A DNA stretch of 64,000 nt from the NCBI GenBank assembly GCA_034422735.1, contig DAOUJL010000039.1, positions 1 to 64,000 of the forward strand. The letters run 5' to 3'. Source of the DNA: CATOSD01 sp034422735. Lineage in GTDB: Bacteria; Chloroflexota; Dehalococcoidia; Lucifugimonadales; CATOSD01. A program made the translations under genes and the position numbers. This document shows, piece after piece, positions 7,256 to 15,339 of this stretch (the first letter of the stretch is position 1; every line of letters begins with the position of its first letter). The notes below the pieces were generated by a model. It saw only the letters and a program-made list of their open reading frames with translations, was not told the DNA's origin and did no database searches.

Positions 7256-8755
7256 ATGACTACCGAGTTGACCATGCCGCAGATGGGCTATGACATGCAG
7301 GAAGGCGTCATAGTCCGCTGGCTGAAGGCCGAGGGAGACACAGTACGAGCCGGCGAGCCTATAGCCGAAATCGAGACAGACAAGGCCGTGGTCGAGTTTG
7401 AAGCCTACACCGACGGCATTCTCCAGAAGATCCTGGTATCGGAAGGCTACACCGTGCCGGTCGGCCAGCCCATCGCCATTATTGGCCTTCACGCGACCGC
7501 GCCCGAAGGGCACGCGATCGAGGCTATGAACGGCCCCTCCACGCCGCTCGTCGTGTCCGCGCCCGAGCCCGAGAGCGCACCGGAGCCGGAGAGTACACCC
7601 GAGCCAGAGCCGGAGCCCGAACCGGCGGCCCCCGAACCCACGGCCTCCGCAAGCCTCTTCGTGCGCGCCTCACCCATGGCCCGGCGGCTCGCCAACCAGC
7701 GCGGCATCGACCTGTCCCAAGTCGAGGGAACCGGCCCGGGCGGCAGGGTCACAAGGGTCGACGTTCTGAACTACAACACGGAACCGGAGCCTGAGCCGGA
7801 ACCCGTCGCTGAGATCGAGCCTGAGCCGATGGCTGAAACCGAGCCAGAGCCTGTCGCAGAGATTGAGCCGGAACCGGAGGCCGCGCCCGAACCCGTCGCC
7901 GAAATCGAACCAGAGCCGGAACCTGAGCCTGAGCCCGAACCCGTCGCCAAGATCGAGCCGGAACCGGAACTAGAGCCTGAGCACGAACCCGTCGCAGAGA
8001 TCGAATCGGAGCCGGAACCTGAGGCCGAACCCGAACCCGTCGCCGAGGTTGAGCCCGAGCCTGAGCAGAGGGAGAACCTGGTGCCCCTGACCCGCATGAG
8101 GCAGCAGATCGCCCGCGTAACCGTCCGCAGCAAGCAGGAAAAGCCCCACTTCTACGTGGCCGCGGATATCGACATGACCGAGGCCATGCGGCTTCGCCGG
8201 CAGATCAACGCGGCGATGGAGGGGTCCGGCGTGCGCGTAACGGTGAACGACATGATCGTGAAGGCCTGCGTCGAAGCCCTCAAGGCGTATCCCATGTTCA
8301 ATGCCTACTACACCGACGAGGGCATCGAGCTAAACGACAGCATCAACGTGGGCATCGCGATGGCCCAGGAAGAAGGCCTGCTGGTCCCCGCCATCATGGA
8401 CTGCGGGAACAAGACGCTGGGCCAACTCGCCTCCGCGAGCCGGGACCTGGCGGACCGCGCCAACAGCGGCGCGCTCACCGCGCAGGAGTACAGCGGCGGC
8501 ACCTTCGCCGTGAGCAATCTGGGCATGTTCGACGTGTCGAGCTTCGTCGCAATCATCCATCCACCGGCAAGCGCCGTGCTCGCGGTGGGAACCGTCGCCA
8601 AGCGCCCAGTGGTGCGCGACGACGAGCTGGCGGTGGCCGAAGTGATGACGGCCACGCTCTCCGCCGACCACCGCGTGGTCGACGGCGCGGAGGGCGCCCG
8701 CTTCCTCATCGACATCAAGCAGCGGCTGGAGAATCCCATCAGCCTGATACTGTAG
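7256..8755 (+). CDS. pdhC: Dihydrolipoamide acetyltransferase (E2) with a long Glu-Pro linker
   Basis: E2 is the core of the complex and transfers acetyl from lipoyl to CoA. ATG 7256 follows GAAGGGAG. Domains in order: one lipoyl domain (residues 1-78, lipoylated Lys43 in IETDKA), a peripheral-subunit-binding domain (about 132-175, SPMARRLANQRGIDLSQV), an extended linker almost entirely Glu-Pro with Val-Ala-Glu-Ile interruptions (about 175-280), and the catalytic domain with the C-terminal HRVVDG active site. At 499 aa it is longer than simple E2s mainly because of the linker. E2 linkers are usually Ala-Pro rich; a strongly acidic one is unusual. Confidence 0.95.
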   Translation: MTTELTMPQMGYDMQEGVIVRWLKAEGDTVRAGEPIAEIETDKAVVEFEAYTDGILQKILVSEGYTVPVGQPIAIIGLHATAPEGHAIEAMNGPSTPLVVSAPEPESAPEPESTPEPEPEPEPAAPEPTASASLFVRASPMARRLANQRGIDLSQVEGTGPGGRVTRVDVLNYNTEPEPEPEPVAEIEPEPMAETEPEPVAEIEPEPEAAPEPVAEIEPEPEPEPEPEPVAKIEPEPELEPEHEPVAEIESEPEPEAEPEPVAEVEPEPEQRENLVPLTRMRQQIARVTVRSKQEKPHFYVAADIDMTEAMRLRRQINAAMEGSGVRVTVNDMIVKACVEALKAYPMFNAYYTDEGIELNDSINVGIAMAQEEGLLVPAIMDCGNKTLGQLASASRDLADRANSGALTAQEYSGGTFAVSNLGMFDVSSFVAIIHPPASAVLAVGTVAKRPVVRDDELAVAEVMTATLSADHRVVDGAEGARFLIDIKQRLENPISLIL

Positions 8756-8881
8756 AACGACTCGCCGAACCACAAGGGGCGCGTCGCGGCAGGACTGTTC
8801 GCCTCGACGCGCCGAACGCGGGCTCCCGGCGCTCCGGCAGTGTTCCGGCGCCGGGAGTCGCTACCACTGAGGACTTTCGGA

Positions 8882-9682
8882 GTGACCTACGTTACCGGCG
8901 CCAACGTCTACCTCGTGACACGACCCTCCGTCGACTGGCAGGTAGTCGCGGAATTCCTGGACGACGAGCGCCTTCCGCCGCTCACCGAGAGCATACGCGC
9001 GGGGAGCGACGATGCCCTGGCCGCGATCGAGGTTTCGGCGCGGCTGTGCTACATGAGCTACGGACGGGGGCGCAGACACATCGAGGATTTCATCCTCAAC
9101 CTGCTGTCGTCGAGCGACGGCAGCGTGTTCGAACACGTCAACTACGGCTTCGTGTTCACGGGCGTGTCCCGCAGCCTGACGCACGAACTCGTCAGGCACC
9201 GTGCGGGGTTCGCCTACAGCCAACGCTCGCAGCGCTACGTCGACGAGACCGATGCGTCGTTCGTGGTGCCGCCCGCGCTCGCCGCGAACGACACCGATAC
9301 CGAGGAGGGGCGACGCCTGCTCGAGACCGCGCTTGAGGCGGCCGCGTCCAGCTACGCCGATCTGAACCGGGCGCTGGACGCCATGCTGCCGCGCTCGTCC
9401 TTCTCATCCAACACGGACCGCAGAAAGGCCGTACGCCAGGCGGCGCGCGCGGTTCTGCCCAACGCGACCGAGACCAAGATATTCGTGACCGCAAACGTGC
9501 GGGCGTGGCGTCACTTCATCGAGCTGCGCGCCGCTCCCTTCGCCGACTGGGAGATAAGGGAGTTGGCCCTCAAGGTGTTGCGGGTCTTGCAGGATGAGGC
9601 GCCGCTGCTTTTCGGCGACTTCACTATCGAATCGCTGCCGGACGGCACCGAGACCGCTCGACCCAAGTACTCGAAAGTCTAG
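8882..9682 (+). CDS. thyX: FAD-dependent thymidylate synthase
   Basis: ThyX methylates dUMP to dTMP using methylenetetrahydrofolate and NADPH through FAD. I chose GTG 8882, which has GAGGA at 8 nt, over the further upstream GTG 8840. The family motif appears as RHRAGFAYSQRSQRY starting at residue 105. The C-terminal RAWRHFIELR and the ADWEIRELA helix are typical. The product is 266 aa. No thyA is in the window, so this may be the sole dTMP source. A terminator follows at 9726. Confidence 0.93.
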   Translation: MTYVTGANVYLVTRPSVDWQVVAEFLDDERLPPLTESIRAGSDDALAAIEVSARLCYMSYGRGRRHIEDFILNLLSSSDGSVFEHVNYGFVFTGVSRSLTHELVRHRAGFAYSQRSQRYVDETDASFVVPPALAANDTDTEEGRRLLETALEAAASSYADLNRALDAMLPRSSFSSNTDRRKAVRQAARAVLPNATETKIFVTANVRAWRHFIELRAAPFADWEIRELALKVLRVLQDEAPLLFGDFTIESLPDGTETARPKYSKV

Positions 9683-9725
9683 GGTGCTTGTGGTCACGTG
9701 GTCGAGACAAGCAGAAGCAAAAGTT

Positions 9726-9752
9726 AGGGGCGGGTCCGTGACCCGCCCCTTT
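9726..9752. terminator. Bidirectional-type hairpin terminator between convergent genes
   Basis: AGGGGCGGGTC and GACCCGCCCCT form an 11-bp perfect stem with a CGT loop, followed by TTT. It sits between thyX (+) and the sulfurtransferase gene (-). Confidence 0.75.
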
Positions 9753-9801
9753 GCACACGTCGACACTGACCGGCCGGGGCTGTTCCCCAACCTCTGGGAA
9801 A

Positions 9802-10644
9802 TTACTTCTCGATGGGCGCTCCCACGATGCTACCCCACTCAGTCCAGGAGCCGTCGTAGTTGCGCACGTCGTCGAAGCCCAGAATCTCCGACAGCACAAA
9901 CCAGGTGTGCGAAGACCTCTCCCCGATGCGGCAGTAGGCTATCGTCTCGCGGCTGCCGTCGATGCCCTGCGCGCCGTAAAGCTCTCTCAGCGCATCAGCA
10001 GACTTGAAAGTGCCGTCCTCATCGACCGCGGACGCCCACGGGATGTTCGAAGCGCCGGGGATGTGTCCGCCGCGCTGCGAGCCCTCCTGTGGCAGGTTGG
10101 GCGGAGCCAGGAGCGCGCCGCTGAACTCGTCGGGCGACCGGACGTCCACCAGGGCTATGTTGCCCTCGTTCGTCGCTGCGAGCACGTAGTCGCGGTAGGC
10201 GCGAATGTCCTCGTTGGGATCAGAAGCGGAGTAGCTCGTCACCTCGTAGCTTGCCACATCCGTCGTGAGCGGGCGTCCGTCGGACTCCCAGCGGGCGCGG
10301 CCGCCGTTCATCAGGCGAACGTCTCCATGACCGTAATAGGTGAGCTGCCAGTACGCCCAAGCGGCAAACCAGTTGTTGTTGTCGCCGTAGAGCACCACCG
10401 TCGTGTCGTTGCCAATCCCCGACTCGCCGAGCAGCTTTTCCAATTCGTCCTTGCTTATGAGATCGCGCCGCACTGTCTGTTGCAGCTGCGTCTGCCAGTT
10501 CCAACCAACCGCTCCGGCGATATGCCCTTGCTCGTACGCAACGGTGTCCACGTCCACTTCGACGAGACGCACGTTGGCGTCACCGCCGTGGTCGGCGACC
10601 CACTGCGTGCTAACCAGGGACTGGGAGTCGGGATAATCGGCCAT
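9802..10644 (-). CDS. Two-domain rhodanese-type thiosulfate/3-mercaptopyruvate sulfurtransferase
   Basis: The enzyme transfers sulfane sulfur from thiosulfate or mercaptopyruvate to an acceptor. It has two rhodanese domains: an inactive N-terminal one (residues 8-125, with HIAGAVGWNW) and a catalytic C-terminal one (about 150-278, with HIPGASNIPW). The active-site loop is C238-RIGERS, closer to thiosulfate sulfurtransferase (CRxGxR) than to mercaptopyruvate enzymes (CGSGVTA). GGAGG lies 7 nt before ATG 10644. It has no signal peptide, so it is cytoplasmic. Confidence 0.93.
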   Translation of the reverse strand: MADYPDSQSLVSTQWVADHGGDANVRLVEVDVDTVAYEQGHIAGAVGWNWQTQLQQTVRRDLISKDELEKLLGESGIGNDTTVVLYGDNNNWFAAWAYWQLTYYGHGDVRLMNGGRARWESDGRPLTTDVASYEVTSYSASDPNEDIRAYRDYVLAATNEGNIALVDVRSPDEFSGALLAPPNLPQEGSQRGGHIPGASNIPWASAVDEDGTFKSADALRELYGAQGIDGSRETIAYCRIGERSSHTWFVLSEILGFDDVRNYDGSWTEWGSIVGAPIEK

Positions 10645-10751
10645 TTACACACCTCCAGTACTACATTGGGCCCTGTACTTCCGACATCGCATAGTATATA
10701 CGAATCGGCGCAGTTTGTATTGTGGATGCGAAACGCACACCTGTCCCTATT

Positions 10752-10776
10752 GGCCGGCCCGTTTGGAGGGCCGGCC
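10752..10776. repeat. GC hairpin in a divergent intergenic region
   Basis: GGCCGGCCC and GGGCCGGCC flank a 7-nt loop. It lies between the divergent sulfurtransferase and epimerase genes, upstream of a TTGACA. It has no T-tract on either strand, so it is more likely an operator-like or structural palindrome than a terminator. Confidence 0.4.
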
Positions 10777-10783
10777 CGCCGCC

Positions 10784-10812
10784 TTGACAATCCCTTCCGC
10801 CGCCAGTTAACT
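10784..10812 (+). promoter_or_regulatory. Possible sigma-70 promoter for the epimerase gene
   Basis: A perfect -35 TTGACA (10784-10789) is followed after 17 nt by a poor -10, TTAACT (10807-10812). The orientation fits the gene at 10908. Confidence 0.4.
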
Positions 10813-10907
10813 GTGTCCATCACGAAACATCCGGGAGAGGTTTCGCCGCGCCCGCTCGCAATGGAGCGGCGCCACGGTCGAGTCACTGAACAGAGGAGGA
10901 CGCCCCC

Positions 10908-11669
10908 ATGAAGAAAGTGCTGATAACGGGGATGAGCGGGCTGATCGGCGGCCTGTTGAAGGATCACCTGCTGGAGGCGGGCGGGTACGAGCTGACCGCG
11001 CTCAACCGTCGCCCTGTAGATGGCATACCAACTGTACAGGCGGACATCGCCGATCTGGACGCGATTCGTCCGGCCTTCGAGGGCCAGGAGGTCGTGGTAC
11101 ACCTAGCGGCCTATCTCGGATCACAGGACTGGGAAGGCCAGCACTCCGGAAACGTCCTGGGCACGTACAACGTCTTCGAAGCCGCGCGGGAGGCCGGCGC
11201 CAAGCGTGTTGTGTTCGCGTCCAGCGGCAATGCGATACGTGGATACGAGCGTGTGCCTCCCTACTCGCACATAGCGGCCGGCGAGTACAACAAGGTGCCG
11301 CCCGATTTCCGCAGGCTCACCCACCACGACGTCCGCCCGGAGGCACTGTACGGGGCGGCCAAGGTCTGGGGCGAGGCGCTCGCGCGCCACTTCGCGGACG
11401 AGTACGGTATGAGCATGATATGCGTTCGCATCGGATCGGTGACTACCGGCAACCGGCCGCGCACGACGCGCGAAAACGCCATCTATCTCAGCCACCGCGA
11501 CGTGTCTACTCATCTGAAGGCGTGCATAGACGCACCCTACGACCTCGACTTCGACATCTTCTTCGCGGTCTCGAACAACAGGTGGAACTACCGGGACCTC
11601 TCCCACGCCAAAGAGGTGCTCGGCTGGGAACCCGAAGAGACGGCCGACGACAAGCTCTTCACGGGCTGA
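10908..11669 (+). CDS. NAD-dependent epimerase/dehydratase (extended SDR)
   Basis: The Rossmann fold opens with ITGMSGLIG (G8, G11, G14). The SDR catalytic pair is Y148-x3-K152 in ALYGAAKVWGE, with FASSGNA supplying the Ser. AGGAGG precedes ATG 10908. At 253 aa it is short for an extended SDR, with a small substrate domain ending in an EVLGWEPEE motif like that of uronate dehydrogenases and related enzymes. Substrate is not predictable; a nucleotide sugar or uronate is likely. It is monocistronic between divergent and convergent neighbours. Confidence 0.85.
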   Translation: MKKVLITGMSGLIGGLLKDHLLEAGGYELTALNRRPVDGIPTVQADIADLDAIRPAFEGQEVVVHLAAYLGSQDWEGQHSGNVLGTYNVFEAAREAGAKRVVFASSGNAIRGYERVPPYSHIAAGEYNKVPPDFRRLTHHDVRPEALYGAAKVWGEALARHFADEYGMSMICVRIGSVTTGNRPRTTRENAIYLSHRDVSTHLKACIDAPYDLDFDIFFAVSNNRWNYRDLSHAKEVLGWEPEETADDKLFTG

Positions 11670-11695
11670 ACTCAGTTACATGACAGCCAGGCGGT

Positions 11696-13252
11696 TCACG
11701 CCGAAGGTTGGGGCGGCGCCGCTGCCACGTCGGTCCCAGCATCCGGCAGCGCCCGCCCGCTGGGGCGTGGGGAGACGTCGCCGGTGTCGTGCCTGAACAT
11801 GAACATCGCCGGGATTATGGCTAAGAGGCACACCGCCATGGCTATCAGGAAGAAGCTGCTGAACAGGCTAAGCCCCGCGTCTGTCATCTGAGCGCCGAAG
11901 CGTTCCTGCGCCTGGGCCGCCGTCTCTCCCGCCATCGGCATAATGGGAATGCCCGCAATGAGGTCTTGGAACCTACCGGCTCCCCAGGCGGCAAGTGCCG
12001 CAAGCCCCATGGTCATGCCCACTATTCGCATAGCCGTGACAAGGCTCGCGGCCGCACCGCGTATCTCGGGGGGAGCCGGGTTGGTTGCGGCTAGCGCGAT
12101 AGGCGCTATGACCAGCCCGAAGCCGAAGCCGGCGGTTGCCAGCGATATCGTCAACTGCGGCTCCCCTACGCTTAGCGTCCAGTCGCTCATCAGCCAGTAG
12201 CCCAACGCGCAAAACGCCAGCCCGGCCACGGTTGGAATCCGGTATCCGAATCGTCCACACATGACGCCGCCGAGTACAGCGCCTACAGGCATGGCCGCCG
12301 TCATGCGCATCAGCCGGAGTCCGCCCTCCAGTGGCGTCGTCTGAAGCACGGTGCTCGCCATGAGAGGCACTGTCACCATGCCTATTATGAGAGATCCCCC
12401 AACGAGAAGGTGCGTTATGTTGGCCGCGCCTATAGCCGCGCGCCTGAACATGGCCAGCGGTATGAGAGGATAGTCTGTGCGCCCCTGCCGGATCACGAAC
12501 AGTACCAGGGCCATCCCGGAGCCCACGAGGTACGCGACCATCAGCGCGTCCGGTGTGCCTATGCGGGCAAGGCCCAGCGTCACGGCGCCGAGTGCGACCG
12601 CGAGCAGAGCGCCGCCGGCGTAGTCGATCCGTCCCGGGAACAACGGGCTGGGCCGTACCAGCCAGAACAGCAGCACTATCGTAAGCACGCACAGGGGTAT
12701 GTTCACCCAGAAGATCCACTGCCATTCCAGATAGCGCGCGATCAGGCCGCCCCACAGCGGGCCGATGACTCCTCCCGCCTCGGCCGAGGCGCCTACGATT
12801 CCGAGAGGAAGCCCGCGGTGCTCCGGCGGAAACAGGTCGCCTACGATCGCTATGGAAATCGGCACGAGTGCTCCGGCGCCCACGGCCTGCAGCACGCGCA
12901 TGGCGACGAGCCATGACAGTTCGGTGGTGAGCGCCACAGCCGCGGACCCTGCCATGAATATCAGTGTGCAAGCGATATAAGCGCAGCGATGCCCGACTAC
13001 GTCCGACACCCGGCCAATCAGGGGCATGGCCGACACGTAGCCCAGCAGATAGCCGGTGATTATCCAACTCGCCTGGTCGACGTCCTTGACCACGTCGACC
13101 TTCATAAACGTCATTATCTGGGGAAGCACCGTCACTACCACGGTCTGGTCGTCGGCGGCGATGAACACGCCAAAGCAGATGGGTATGAGGGCGACGTAGG
13201 GAGCGAATCGCCTTGGGGCAGCCTGCTCGCCGGATGGACTTCGGGACAACAA
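11696..13252 (-). CDS. 14-TM MFS exporter (DHA2/EmrB-QacA type), partner of an LprG-like lipoprotein
   Basis: The 518-aa protein shows about 14 hydrophobic segments. Family motifs are present: ADDQTVVVTVLPQI in TM1, GRVSDVVGHRCAY (motif A) after TM2, and the motif C-like GASAEAGGVIGPLWGG in TM5. It starts at TTG 13252, 12 nt after the stop of an LppX/LprAFG-family lipoprotein gene, so the two are co-transcribed. This arrangement resembles mycobacterial lprG-rv1410c, in which the MFS protein exports lipids with the lipoprotein. A drug-proton antiporter role is the alternative. The Ala/Pro-rich C-terminal tail is cytoplasmic. Confidence 0.88.
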   Translation of the reverse strand: MLSRSPSGEQAAPRRFAPYVALIPICFGVFIAADDQTVVVTVLPQIMTFMKVDVVKDVDQASWIITGYLLGYVSAMPLIGRVSDVVGHRCAYIACTLIFMAGSAAVALTTELSWLVAMRVLQAVGAGALVPISIAIVGDLFPPEHRGLPLGIVGASAEAGGVIGPLWGGLIARYLEWQWIFWVNIPLCVLTIVLLFWLVRPSPLFPGRIDYAGGALLAVALGAVTLGLARIGTPDALMVAYLVGSGMALVLFVIRQGRTDYPLIPLAMFRRAAIGAANITHLLVGGSLIIGMVTVPLMASTVLQTTPLEGGLRLMRMTAAMPVGAVLGGVMCGRFGYRIPTVAGLAFCALGYWLMSDWTLSVGEPQLTISLATAGFGFGLVIAPIALAATNPAPPEIRGAAASLVTAMRIVGMTMGLAALAAWGAGRFQDLIAGIPIMPMAGETAAQAQERFGAQMTDAGLSLFSSFFLIAMAVCLLAIIPAMFMFRHDTGDVSPRPSGRALPDAGTDVAAAPPQPSA

Positions 13253-13264
13253 AAGGCGTCGGAC

Positions 13265-13984
13265 CTATAGCGGCGGCTCAATCTCGGGAGGCTCGTTGAA
13301 TCCCGACAGGGTTATCTCGCGAACCGTGCCAGGCGGCTCTCCCGGAGTTATCCGTCCCTCCATCTTAACGCTGAGCATAAGGTATGTGGCGGCATCCAGC
13401 GTCAGTTCCACCGATACCCAGTCGTCCTCGTCGTCCGACCTTATGGTCTGGCCGAAGATTGACCCGAGTACTTGGGGAGGTATCTTCCCAGCCACACGCC
13501 ACCCTGACCCGTTGCTCTCCAGGAGAATCGGATCTGAGATGTTACTGACTATGTTGGTGATTCCCCTTTCAGGGCTGAAGAATGCGATGGGATTGATCTC
13601 AGCGGGCACCCTCTCCCAGGCACCGGAAAAGGGGTTGGTCATAAAGTTGTCCGGGCCGATGGAAATGAAGTTGGCTTTTATGTATATGTTGCCGCCGAAC
13701 ACTCCTCCGAACTCCACCACCAACCTGTCCGGCTTGACCACGTCACCCTTCGCGTCCTGTATCATCAGCACGTCCAGCATCGGAGTACCGCCTTCGGGGT
13801 GCGCCAGTACGAAGTGGAACGAGTCGATCTCACCCAACGCCTGCGACGCCTGGCGAACCAGCGCCGCCGGGTCGACCGGGGTAGGAGTGGGAGTGGGCGG
13901 CGGACCTTGCTCGCCGCAGCCTGAAATGGCCACGGCCATAACGAGCAACACCACCCCGATGATGGTTTTGAGAAAAACTCGCAT
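13265..13984 (-). CDS. LppX/LprAFG-family lipoprotein
   Basis: The signal peptide ends in a lipobox (VAISGC, Cys23) followed by a PTPTPTP spacer, so the protein should be anchored outside the membrane. The body (residues about 40-235) follows the LppX_LprAFG pattern: LVRQASQALGEIDSFHF at the start, then alternating beta strands (KPDRLVVEFGG, NIYIKANFISIG, WVSVELTLDAATYLML). Members of this fold bind lipids in a hydrophobic pocket in mycobacteria. The gene is directly upstream of a 14-TM MFS gene in the same operon. ATG 13984 has a weak GGTGG. Confidence 0.82.
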   Translation of the reverse strand: MRVFLKTIIGVVLLVMAVAISGCGEQGPPPTPTPTPVDPAALVRQASQALGEIDSFHFVLAHPEGGTPMLDVLMIQDAKGDVVKPDRLVVEFGGVFGGNIYIKANFISIGPDNFMTNPFSGAWERVPAEINPIAFFSPERGITNIVSNISDPILLESNGSGWRVAGKIPPQVLGSIFGQTIRSDDEDDWVSVELTLDAATYLMLSVKMEGRITPGEPPGTVREITLSGFNEPPEIEPPL

Positions 13985-14080
13985 AATCCACCGGCACAGT
14001 TGGAACTACGTTTCCCACGCCGCAGTCTAGCACAGGCCGGAGTTGGTTGCTAAGCGGAAGGCAGACGGCGGAAACCGAAA

Positions 14081-14107
14081 AGGCCCCGCCTGGTCCAGGC
14101 GGGGCCT
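14081..14107 (-). terminator. Rho-independent terminator of the surface-protein gene
   Basis: On the minus strand AGGCCCCGCCTG/CAGGCGGGGCCT forms a 12-bp stem with a 3-nt loop and is followed by TTTTCGGTTTC. It lies 37 nt downstream of the stop of the gene at 14144. Confidence 0.85.
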
Positions 14108-14143
14108 CTCCCCTAAGTGTCTACTTGCCGTTCGAAGCCTTGG

Positions 14144-15187
14144 CTAGCCGCGGCGCCCCCTGATAACCTGGGCTACCACCACTGCCGAGCCTCCCGCCAG
14201 CAGCGCGATCGCGGCAATCAGCGCCATCTGCCCCAGCATCGACGCTGCAGGCTCGCCAACCGGGGGCAATACCGGCGTTGGCGTCGGCGTCGGCTCGGGC
14301 GTCGGTGTCGGCTCGGGCGGTCTGGGCGTCTCCACCGAGAAGGTAGCCAGACCCTGTGCCGCCGCGTAAGCCTGGTTGGCGCCGCCGAGGCCGGTTGCGC
14401 TCACGCCGTTGAGAGCGGAGCCGAGCTGTCCGGTTACGCTGCTCATAACGCTCTTTGCGACCTGTAGGTCCGATGCGCCCATCGCGGTTTCGGCGCTCGC
14501 CTTGGCTTCCGTCGCCCACTCGCTGACGTTGTTAACTGCCGTCGCCACCGCTCCGGCGCCTTCGTACTCTGCCAGAGCGGCGCTGGCGGTCTCAGCCTCA
14601 GTCAGTACACCGTCGTCGATGATGTCAATGGCCATCTGCGCGTAGGTGTTCAGGTCTTCGGTGGAACCGGCAGCTCTTGCCTTCTCCGCGGCCTCGAGTG
14701 CCGCCATAACCTGCGCCCTGAGCTTGGCCACAGACCCGCCCTCGGCCTCCACGACCAGCATTCGCGCGAGAGCAAGATTGCCTTCGCCCGCGAAGTAACC
14801 GATGTAAGGGACTTCCGCGCTGGGGTCAGTCACATCGGGCGCAGACTCCACGGTAATCGCGAATCCGCCGTAGCTCGCCAGCAGATTTTCGCCCGTGCTC
14901 GAGACGTAGGTGTGAGAAACGCTACCGTCCAGAGCCACCGTGAGAGCGCCCACGTTTGCTTTGACGGATTCGTCATCCGAAATGAGCCATGCGACCAGGT
15001 ACGAGCCCTCAGCGGGCTGGGATAGCCCTTCCAGGGTGACCGTGAGCACGTCGCCCAGTGTATTGCCGTCTGATACGACCGCTGTGCCTTTTACGTTGCC
15101 GGCGTGGCCATCGGCCTGCACCAGCGCGGCCGGAACGGAAAATAACAGAATGAGAGCGAAGAAAACCGCAAGCTTGAATTTTGCCAT
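14144..15187 (-). CDS. Exported surface protein with C-terminal anchor (RskA-like beta domain)
   Basis: I chose ATG 15187 behind GGAGGAGAGA. Residues 1-26 are a signal peptide (cleavage near LVQA-DG). About 30-120 is a beta domain that resembles the extracytoplasmic anti-sigma-K fold (LSQPAEGSYLVAWLISDD). About 140-280 is Ala-rich helical. A PTPTPEPTPTPTP linker follows, then LPPVGE at residue 307, a TM segment and a basic RGRRG tail. That C-terminal order (short LP motif, TM, Arg tail) resembles a sortase signal, but the motif is not canonical. The function is unknown; a cell-envelope protein is likely. Confidence 0.7.
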   Translation of the reverse strand: MAKFKLAVFFALILLFSVPAALVQADGHAGNVKGTAVVSDGNTLGDVLTVTLEGLSQPAEGSYLVAWLISDDESVKANVGALTVALDGSVSHTYVSSTGENLLASYGGFAITVESAPDVTDPSAEVPYIGYFAGEGNLALARMLVVEAEGGSVAKLRAQVMAALEAAEKARAAGSTEDLNTYAQMAIDIIDDGVLTEAETASAALAEYEGAGAVATAVNNVSEWATEAKASAETAMGASDLQVAKSVMSSVTGQLGSALNGVSATGLGGANQAYAAAQGLATFSVETPRPPEPTPTPEPTPTPTPVLPPVGEPAASMLGQMALIAAIALLAGGSAVVVAQVIRGRRG

Positions 15188-15339
15188 GAAGAGTCTCTCT
15201 CCTCCCTTACCGAAAGAGTGTAGCGGCGTGCGCCTACATAACCCTACCACAAGCCAAAGGCTAAGCATAGGCCTTTAGGGGCAATTTACGGCAAAATCCT
15301 ACCACATGCGCACCCCGAACGCAGCCGCCCGCGCCCTCC

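Noticed and set aside
7771..8133. Minus-strand ORF encoding a Gly-Ser repeat protein
   Set aside because: It is the antisense image of the Glu-Pro linker of the E2 gene; no ribosome binding site.
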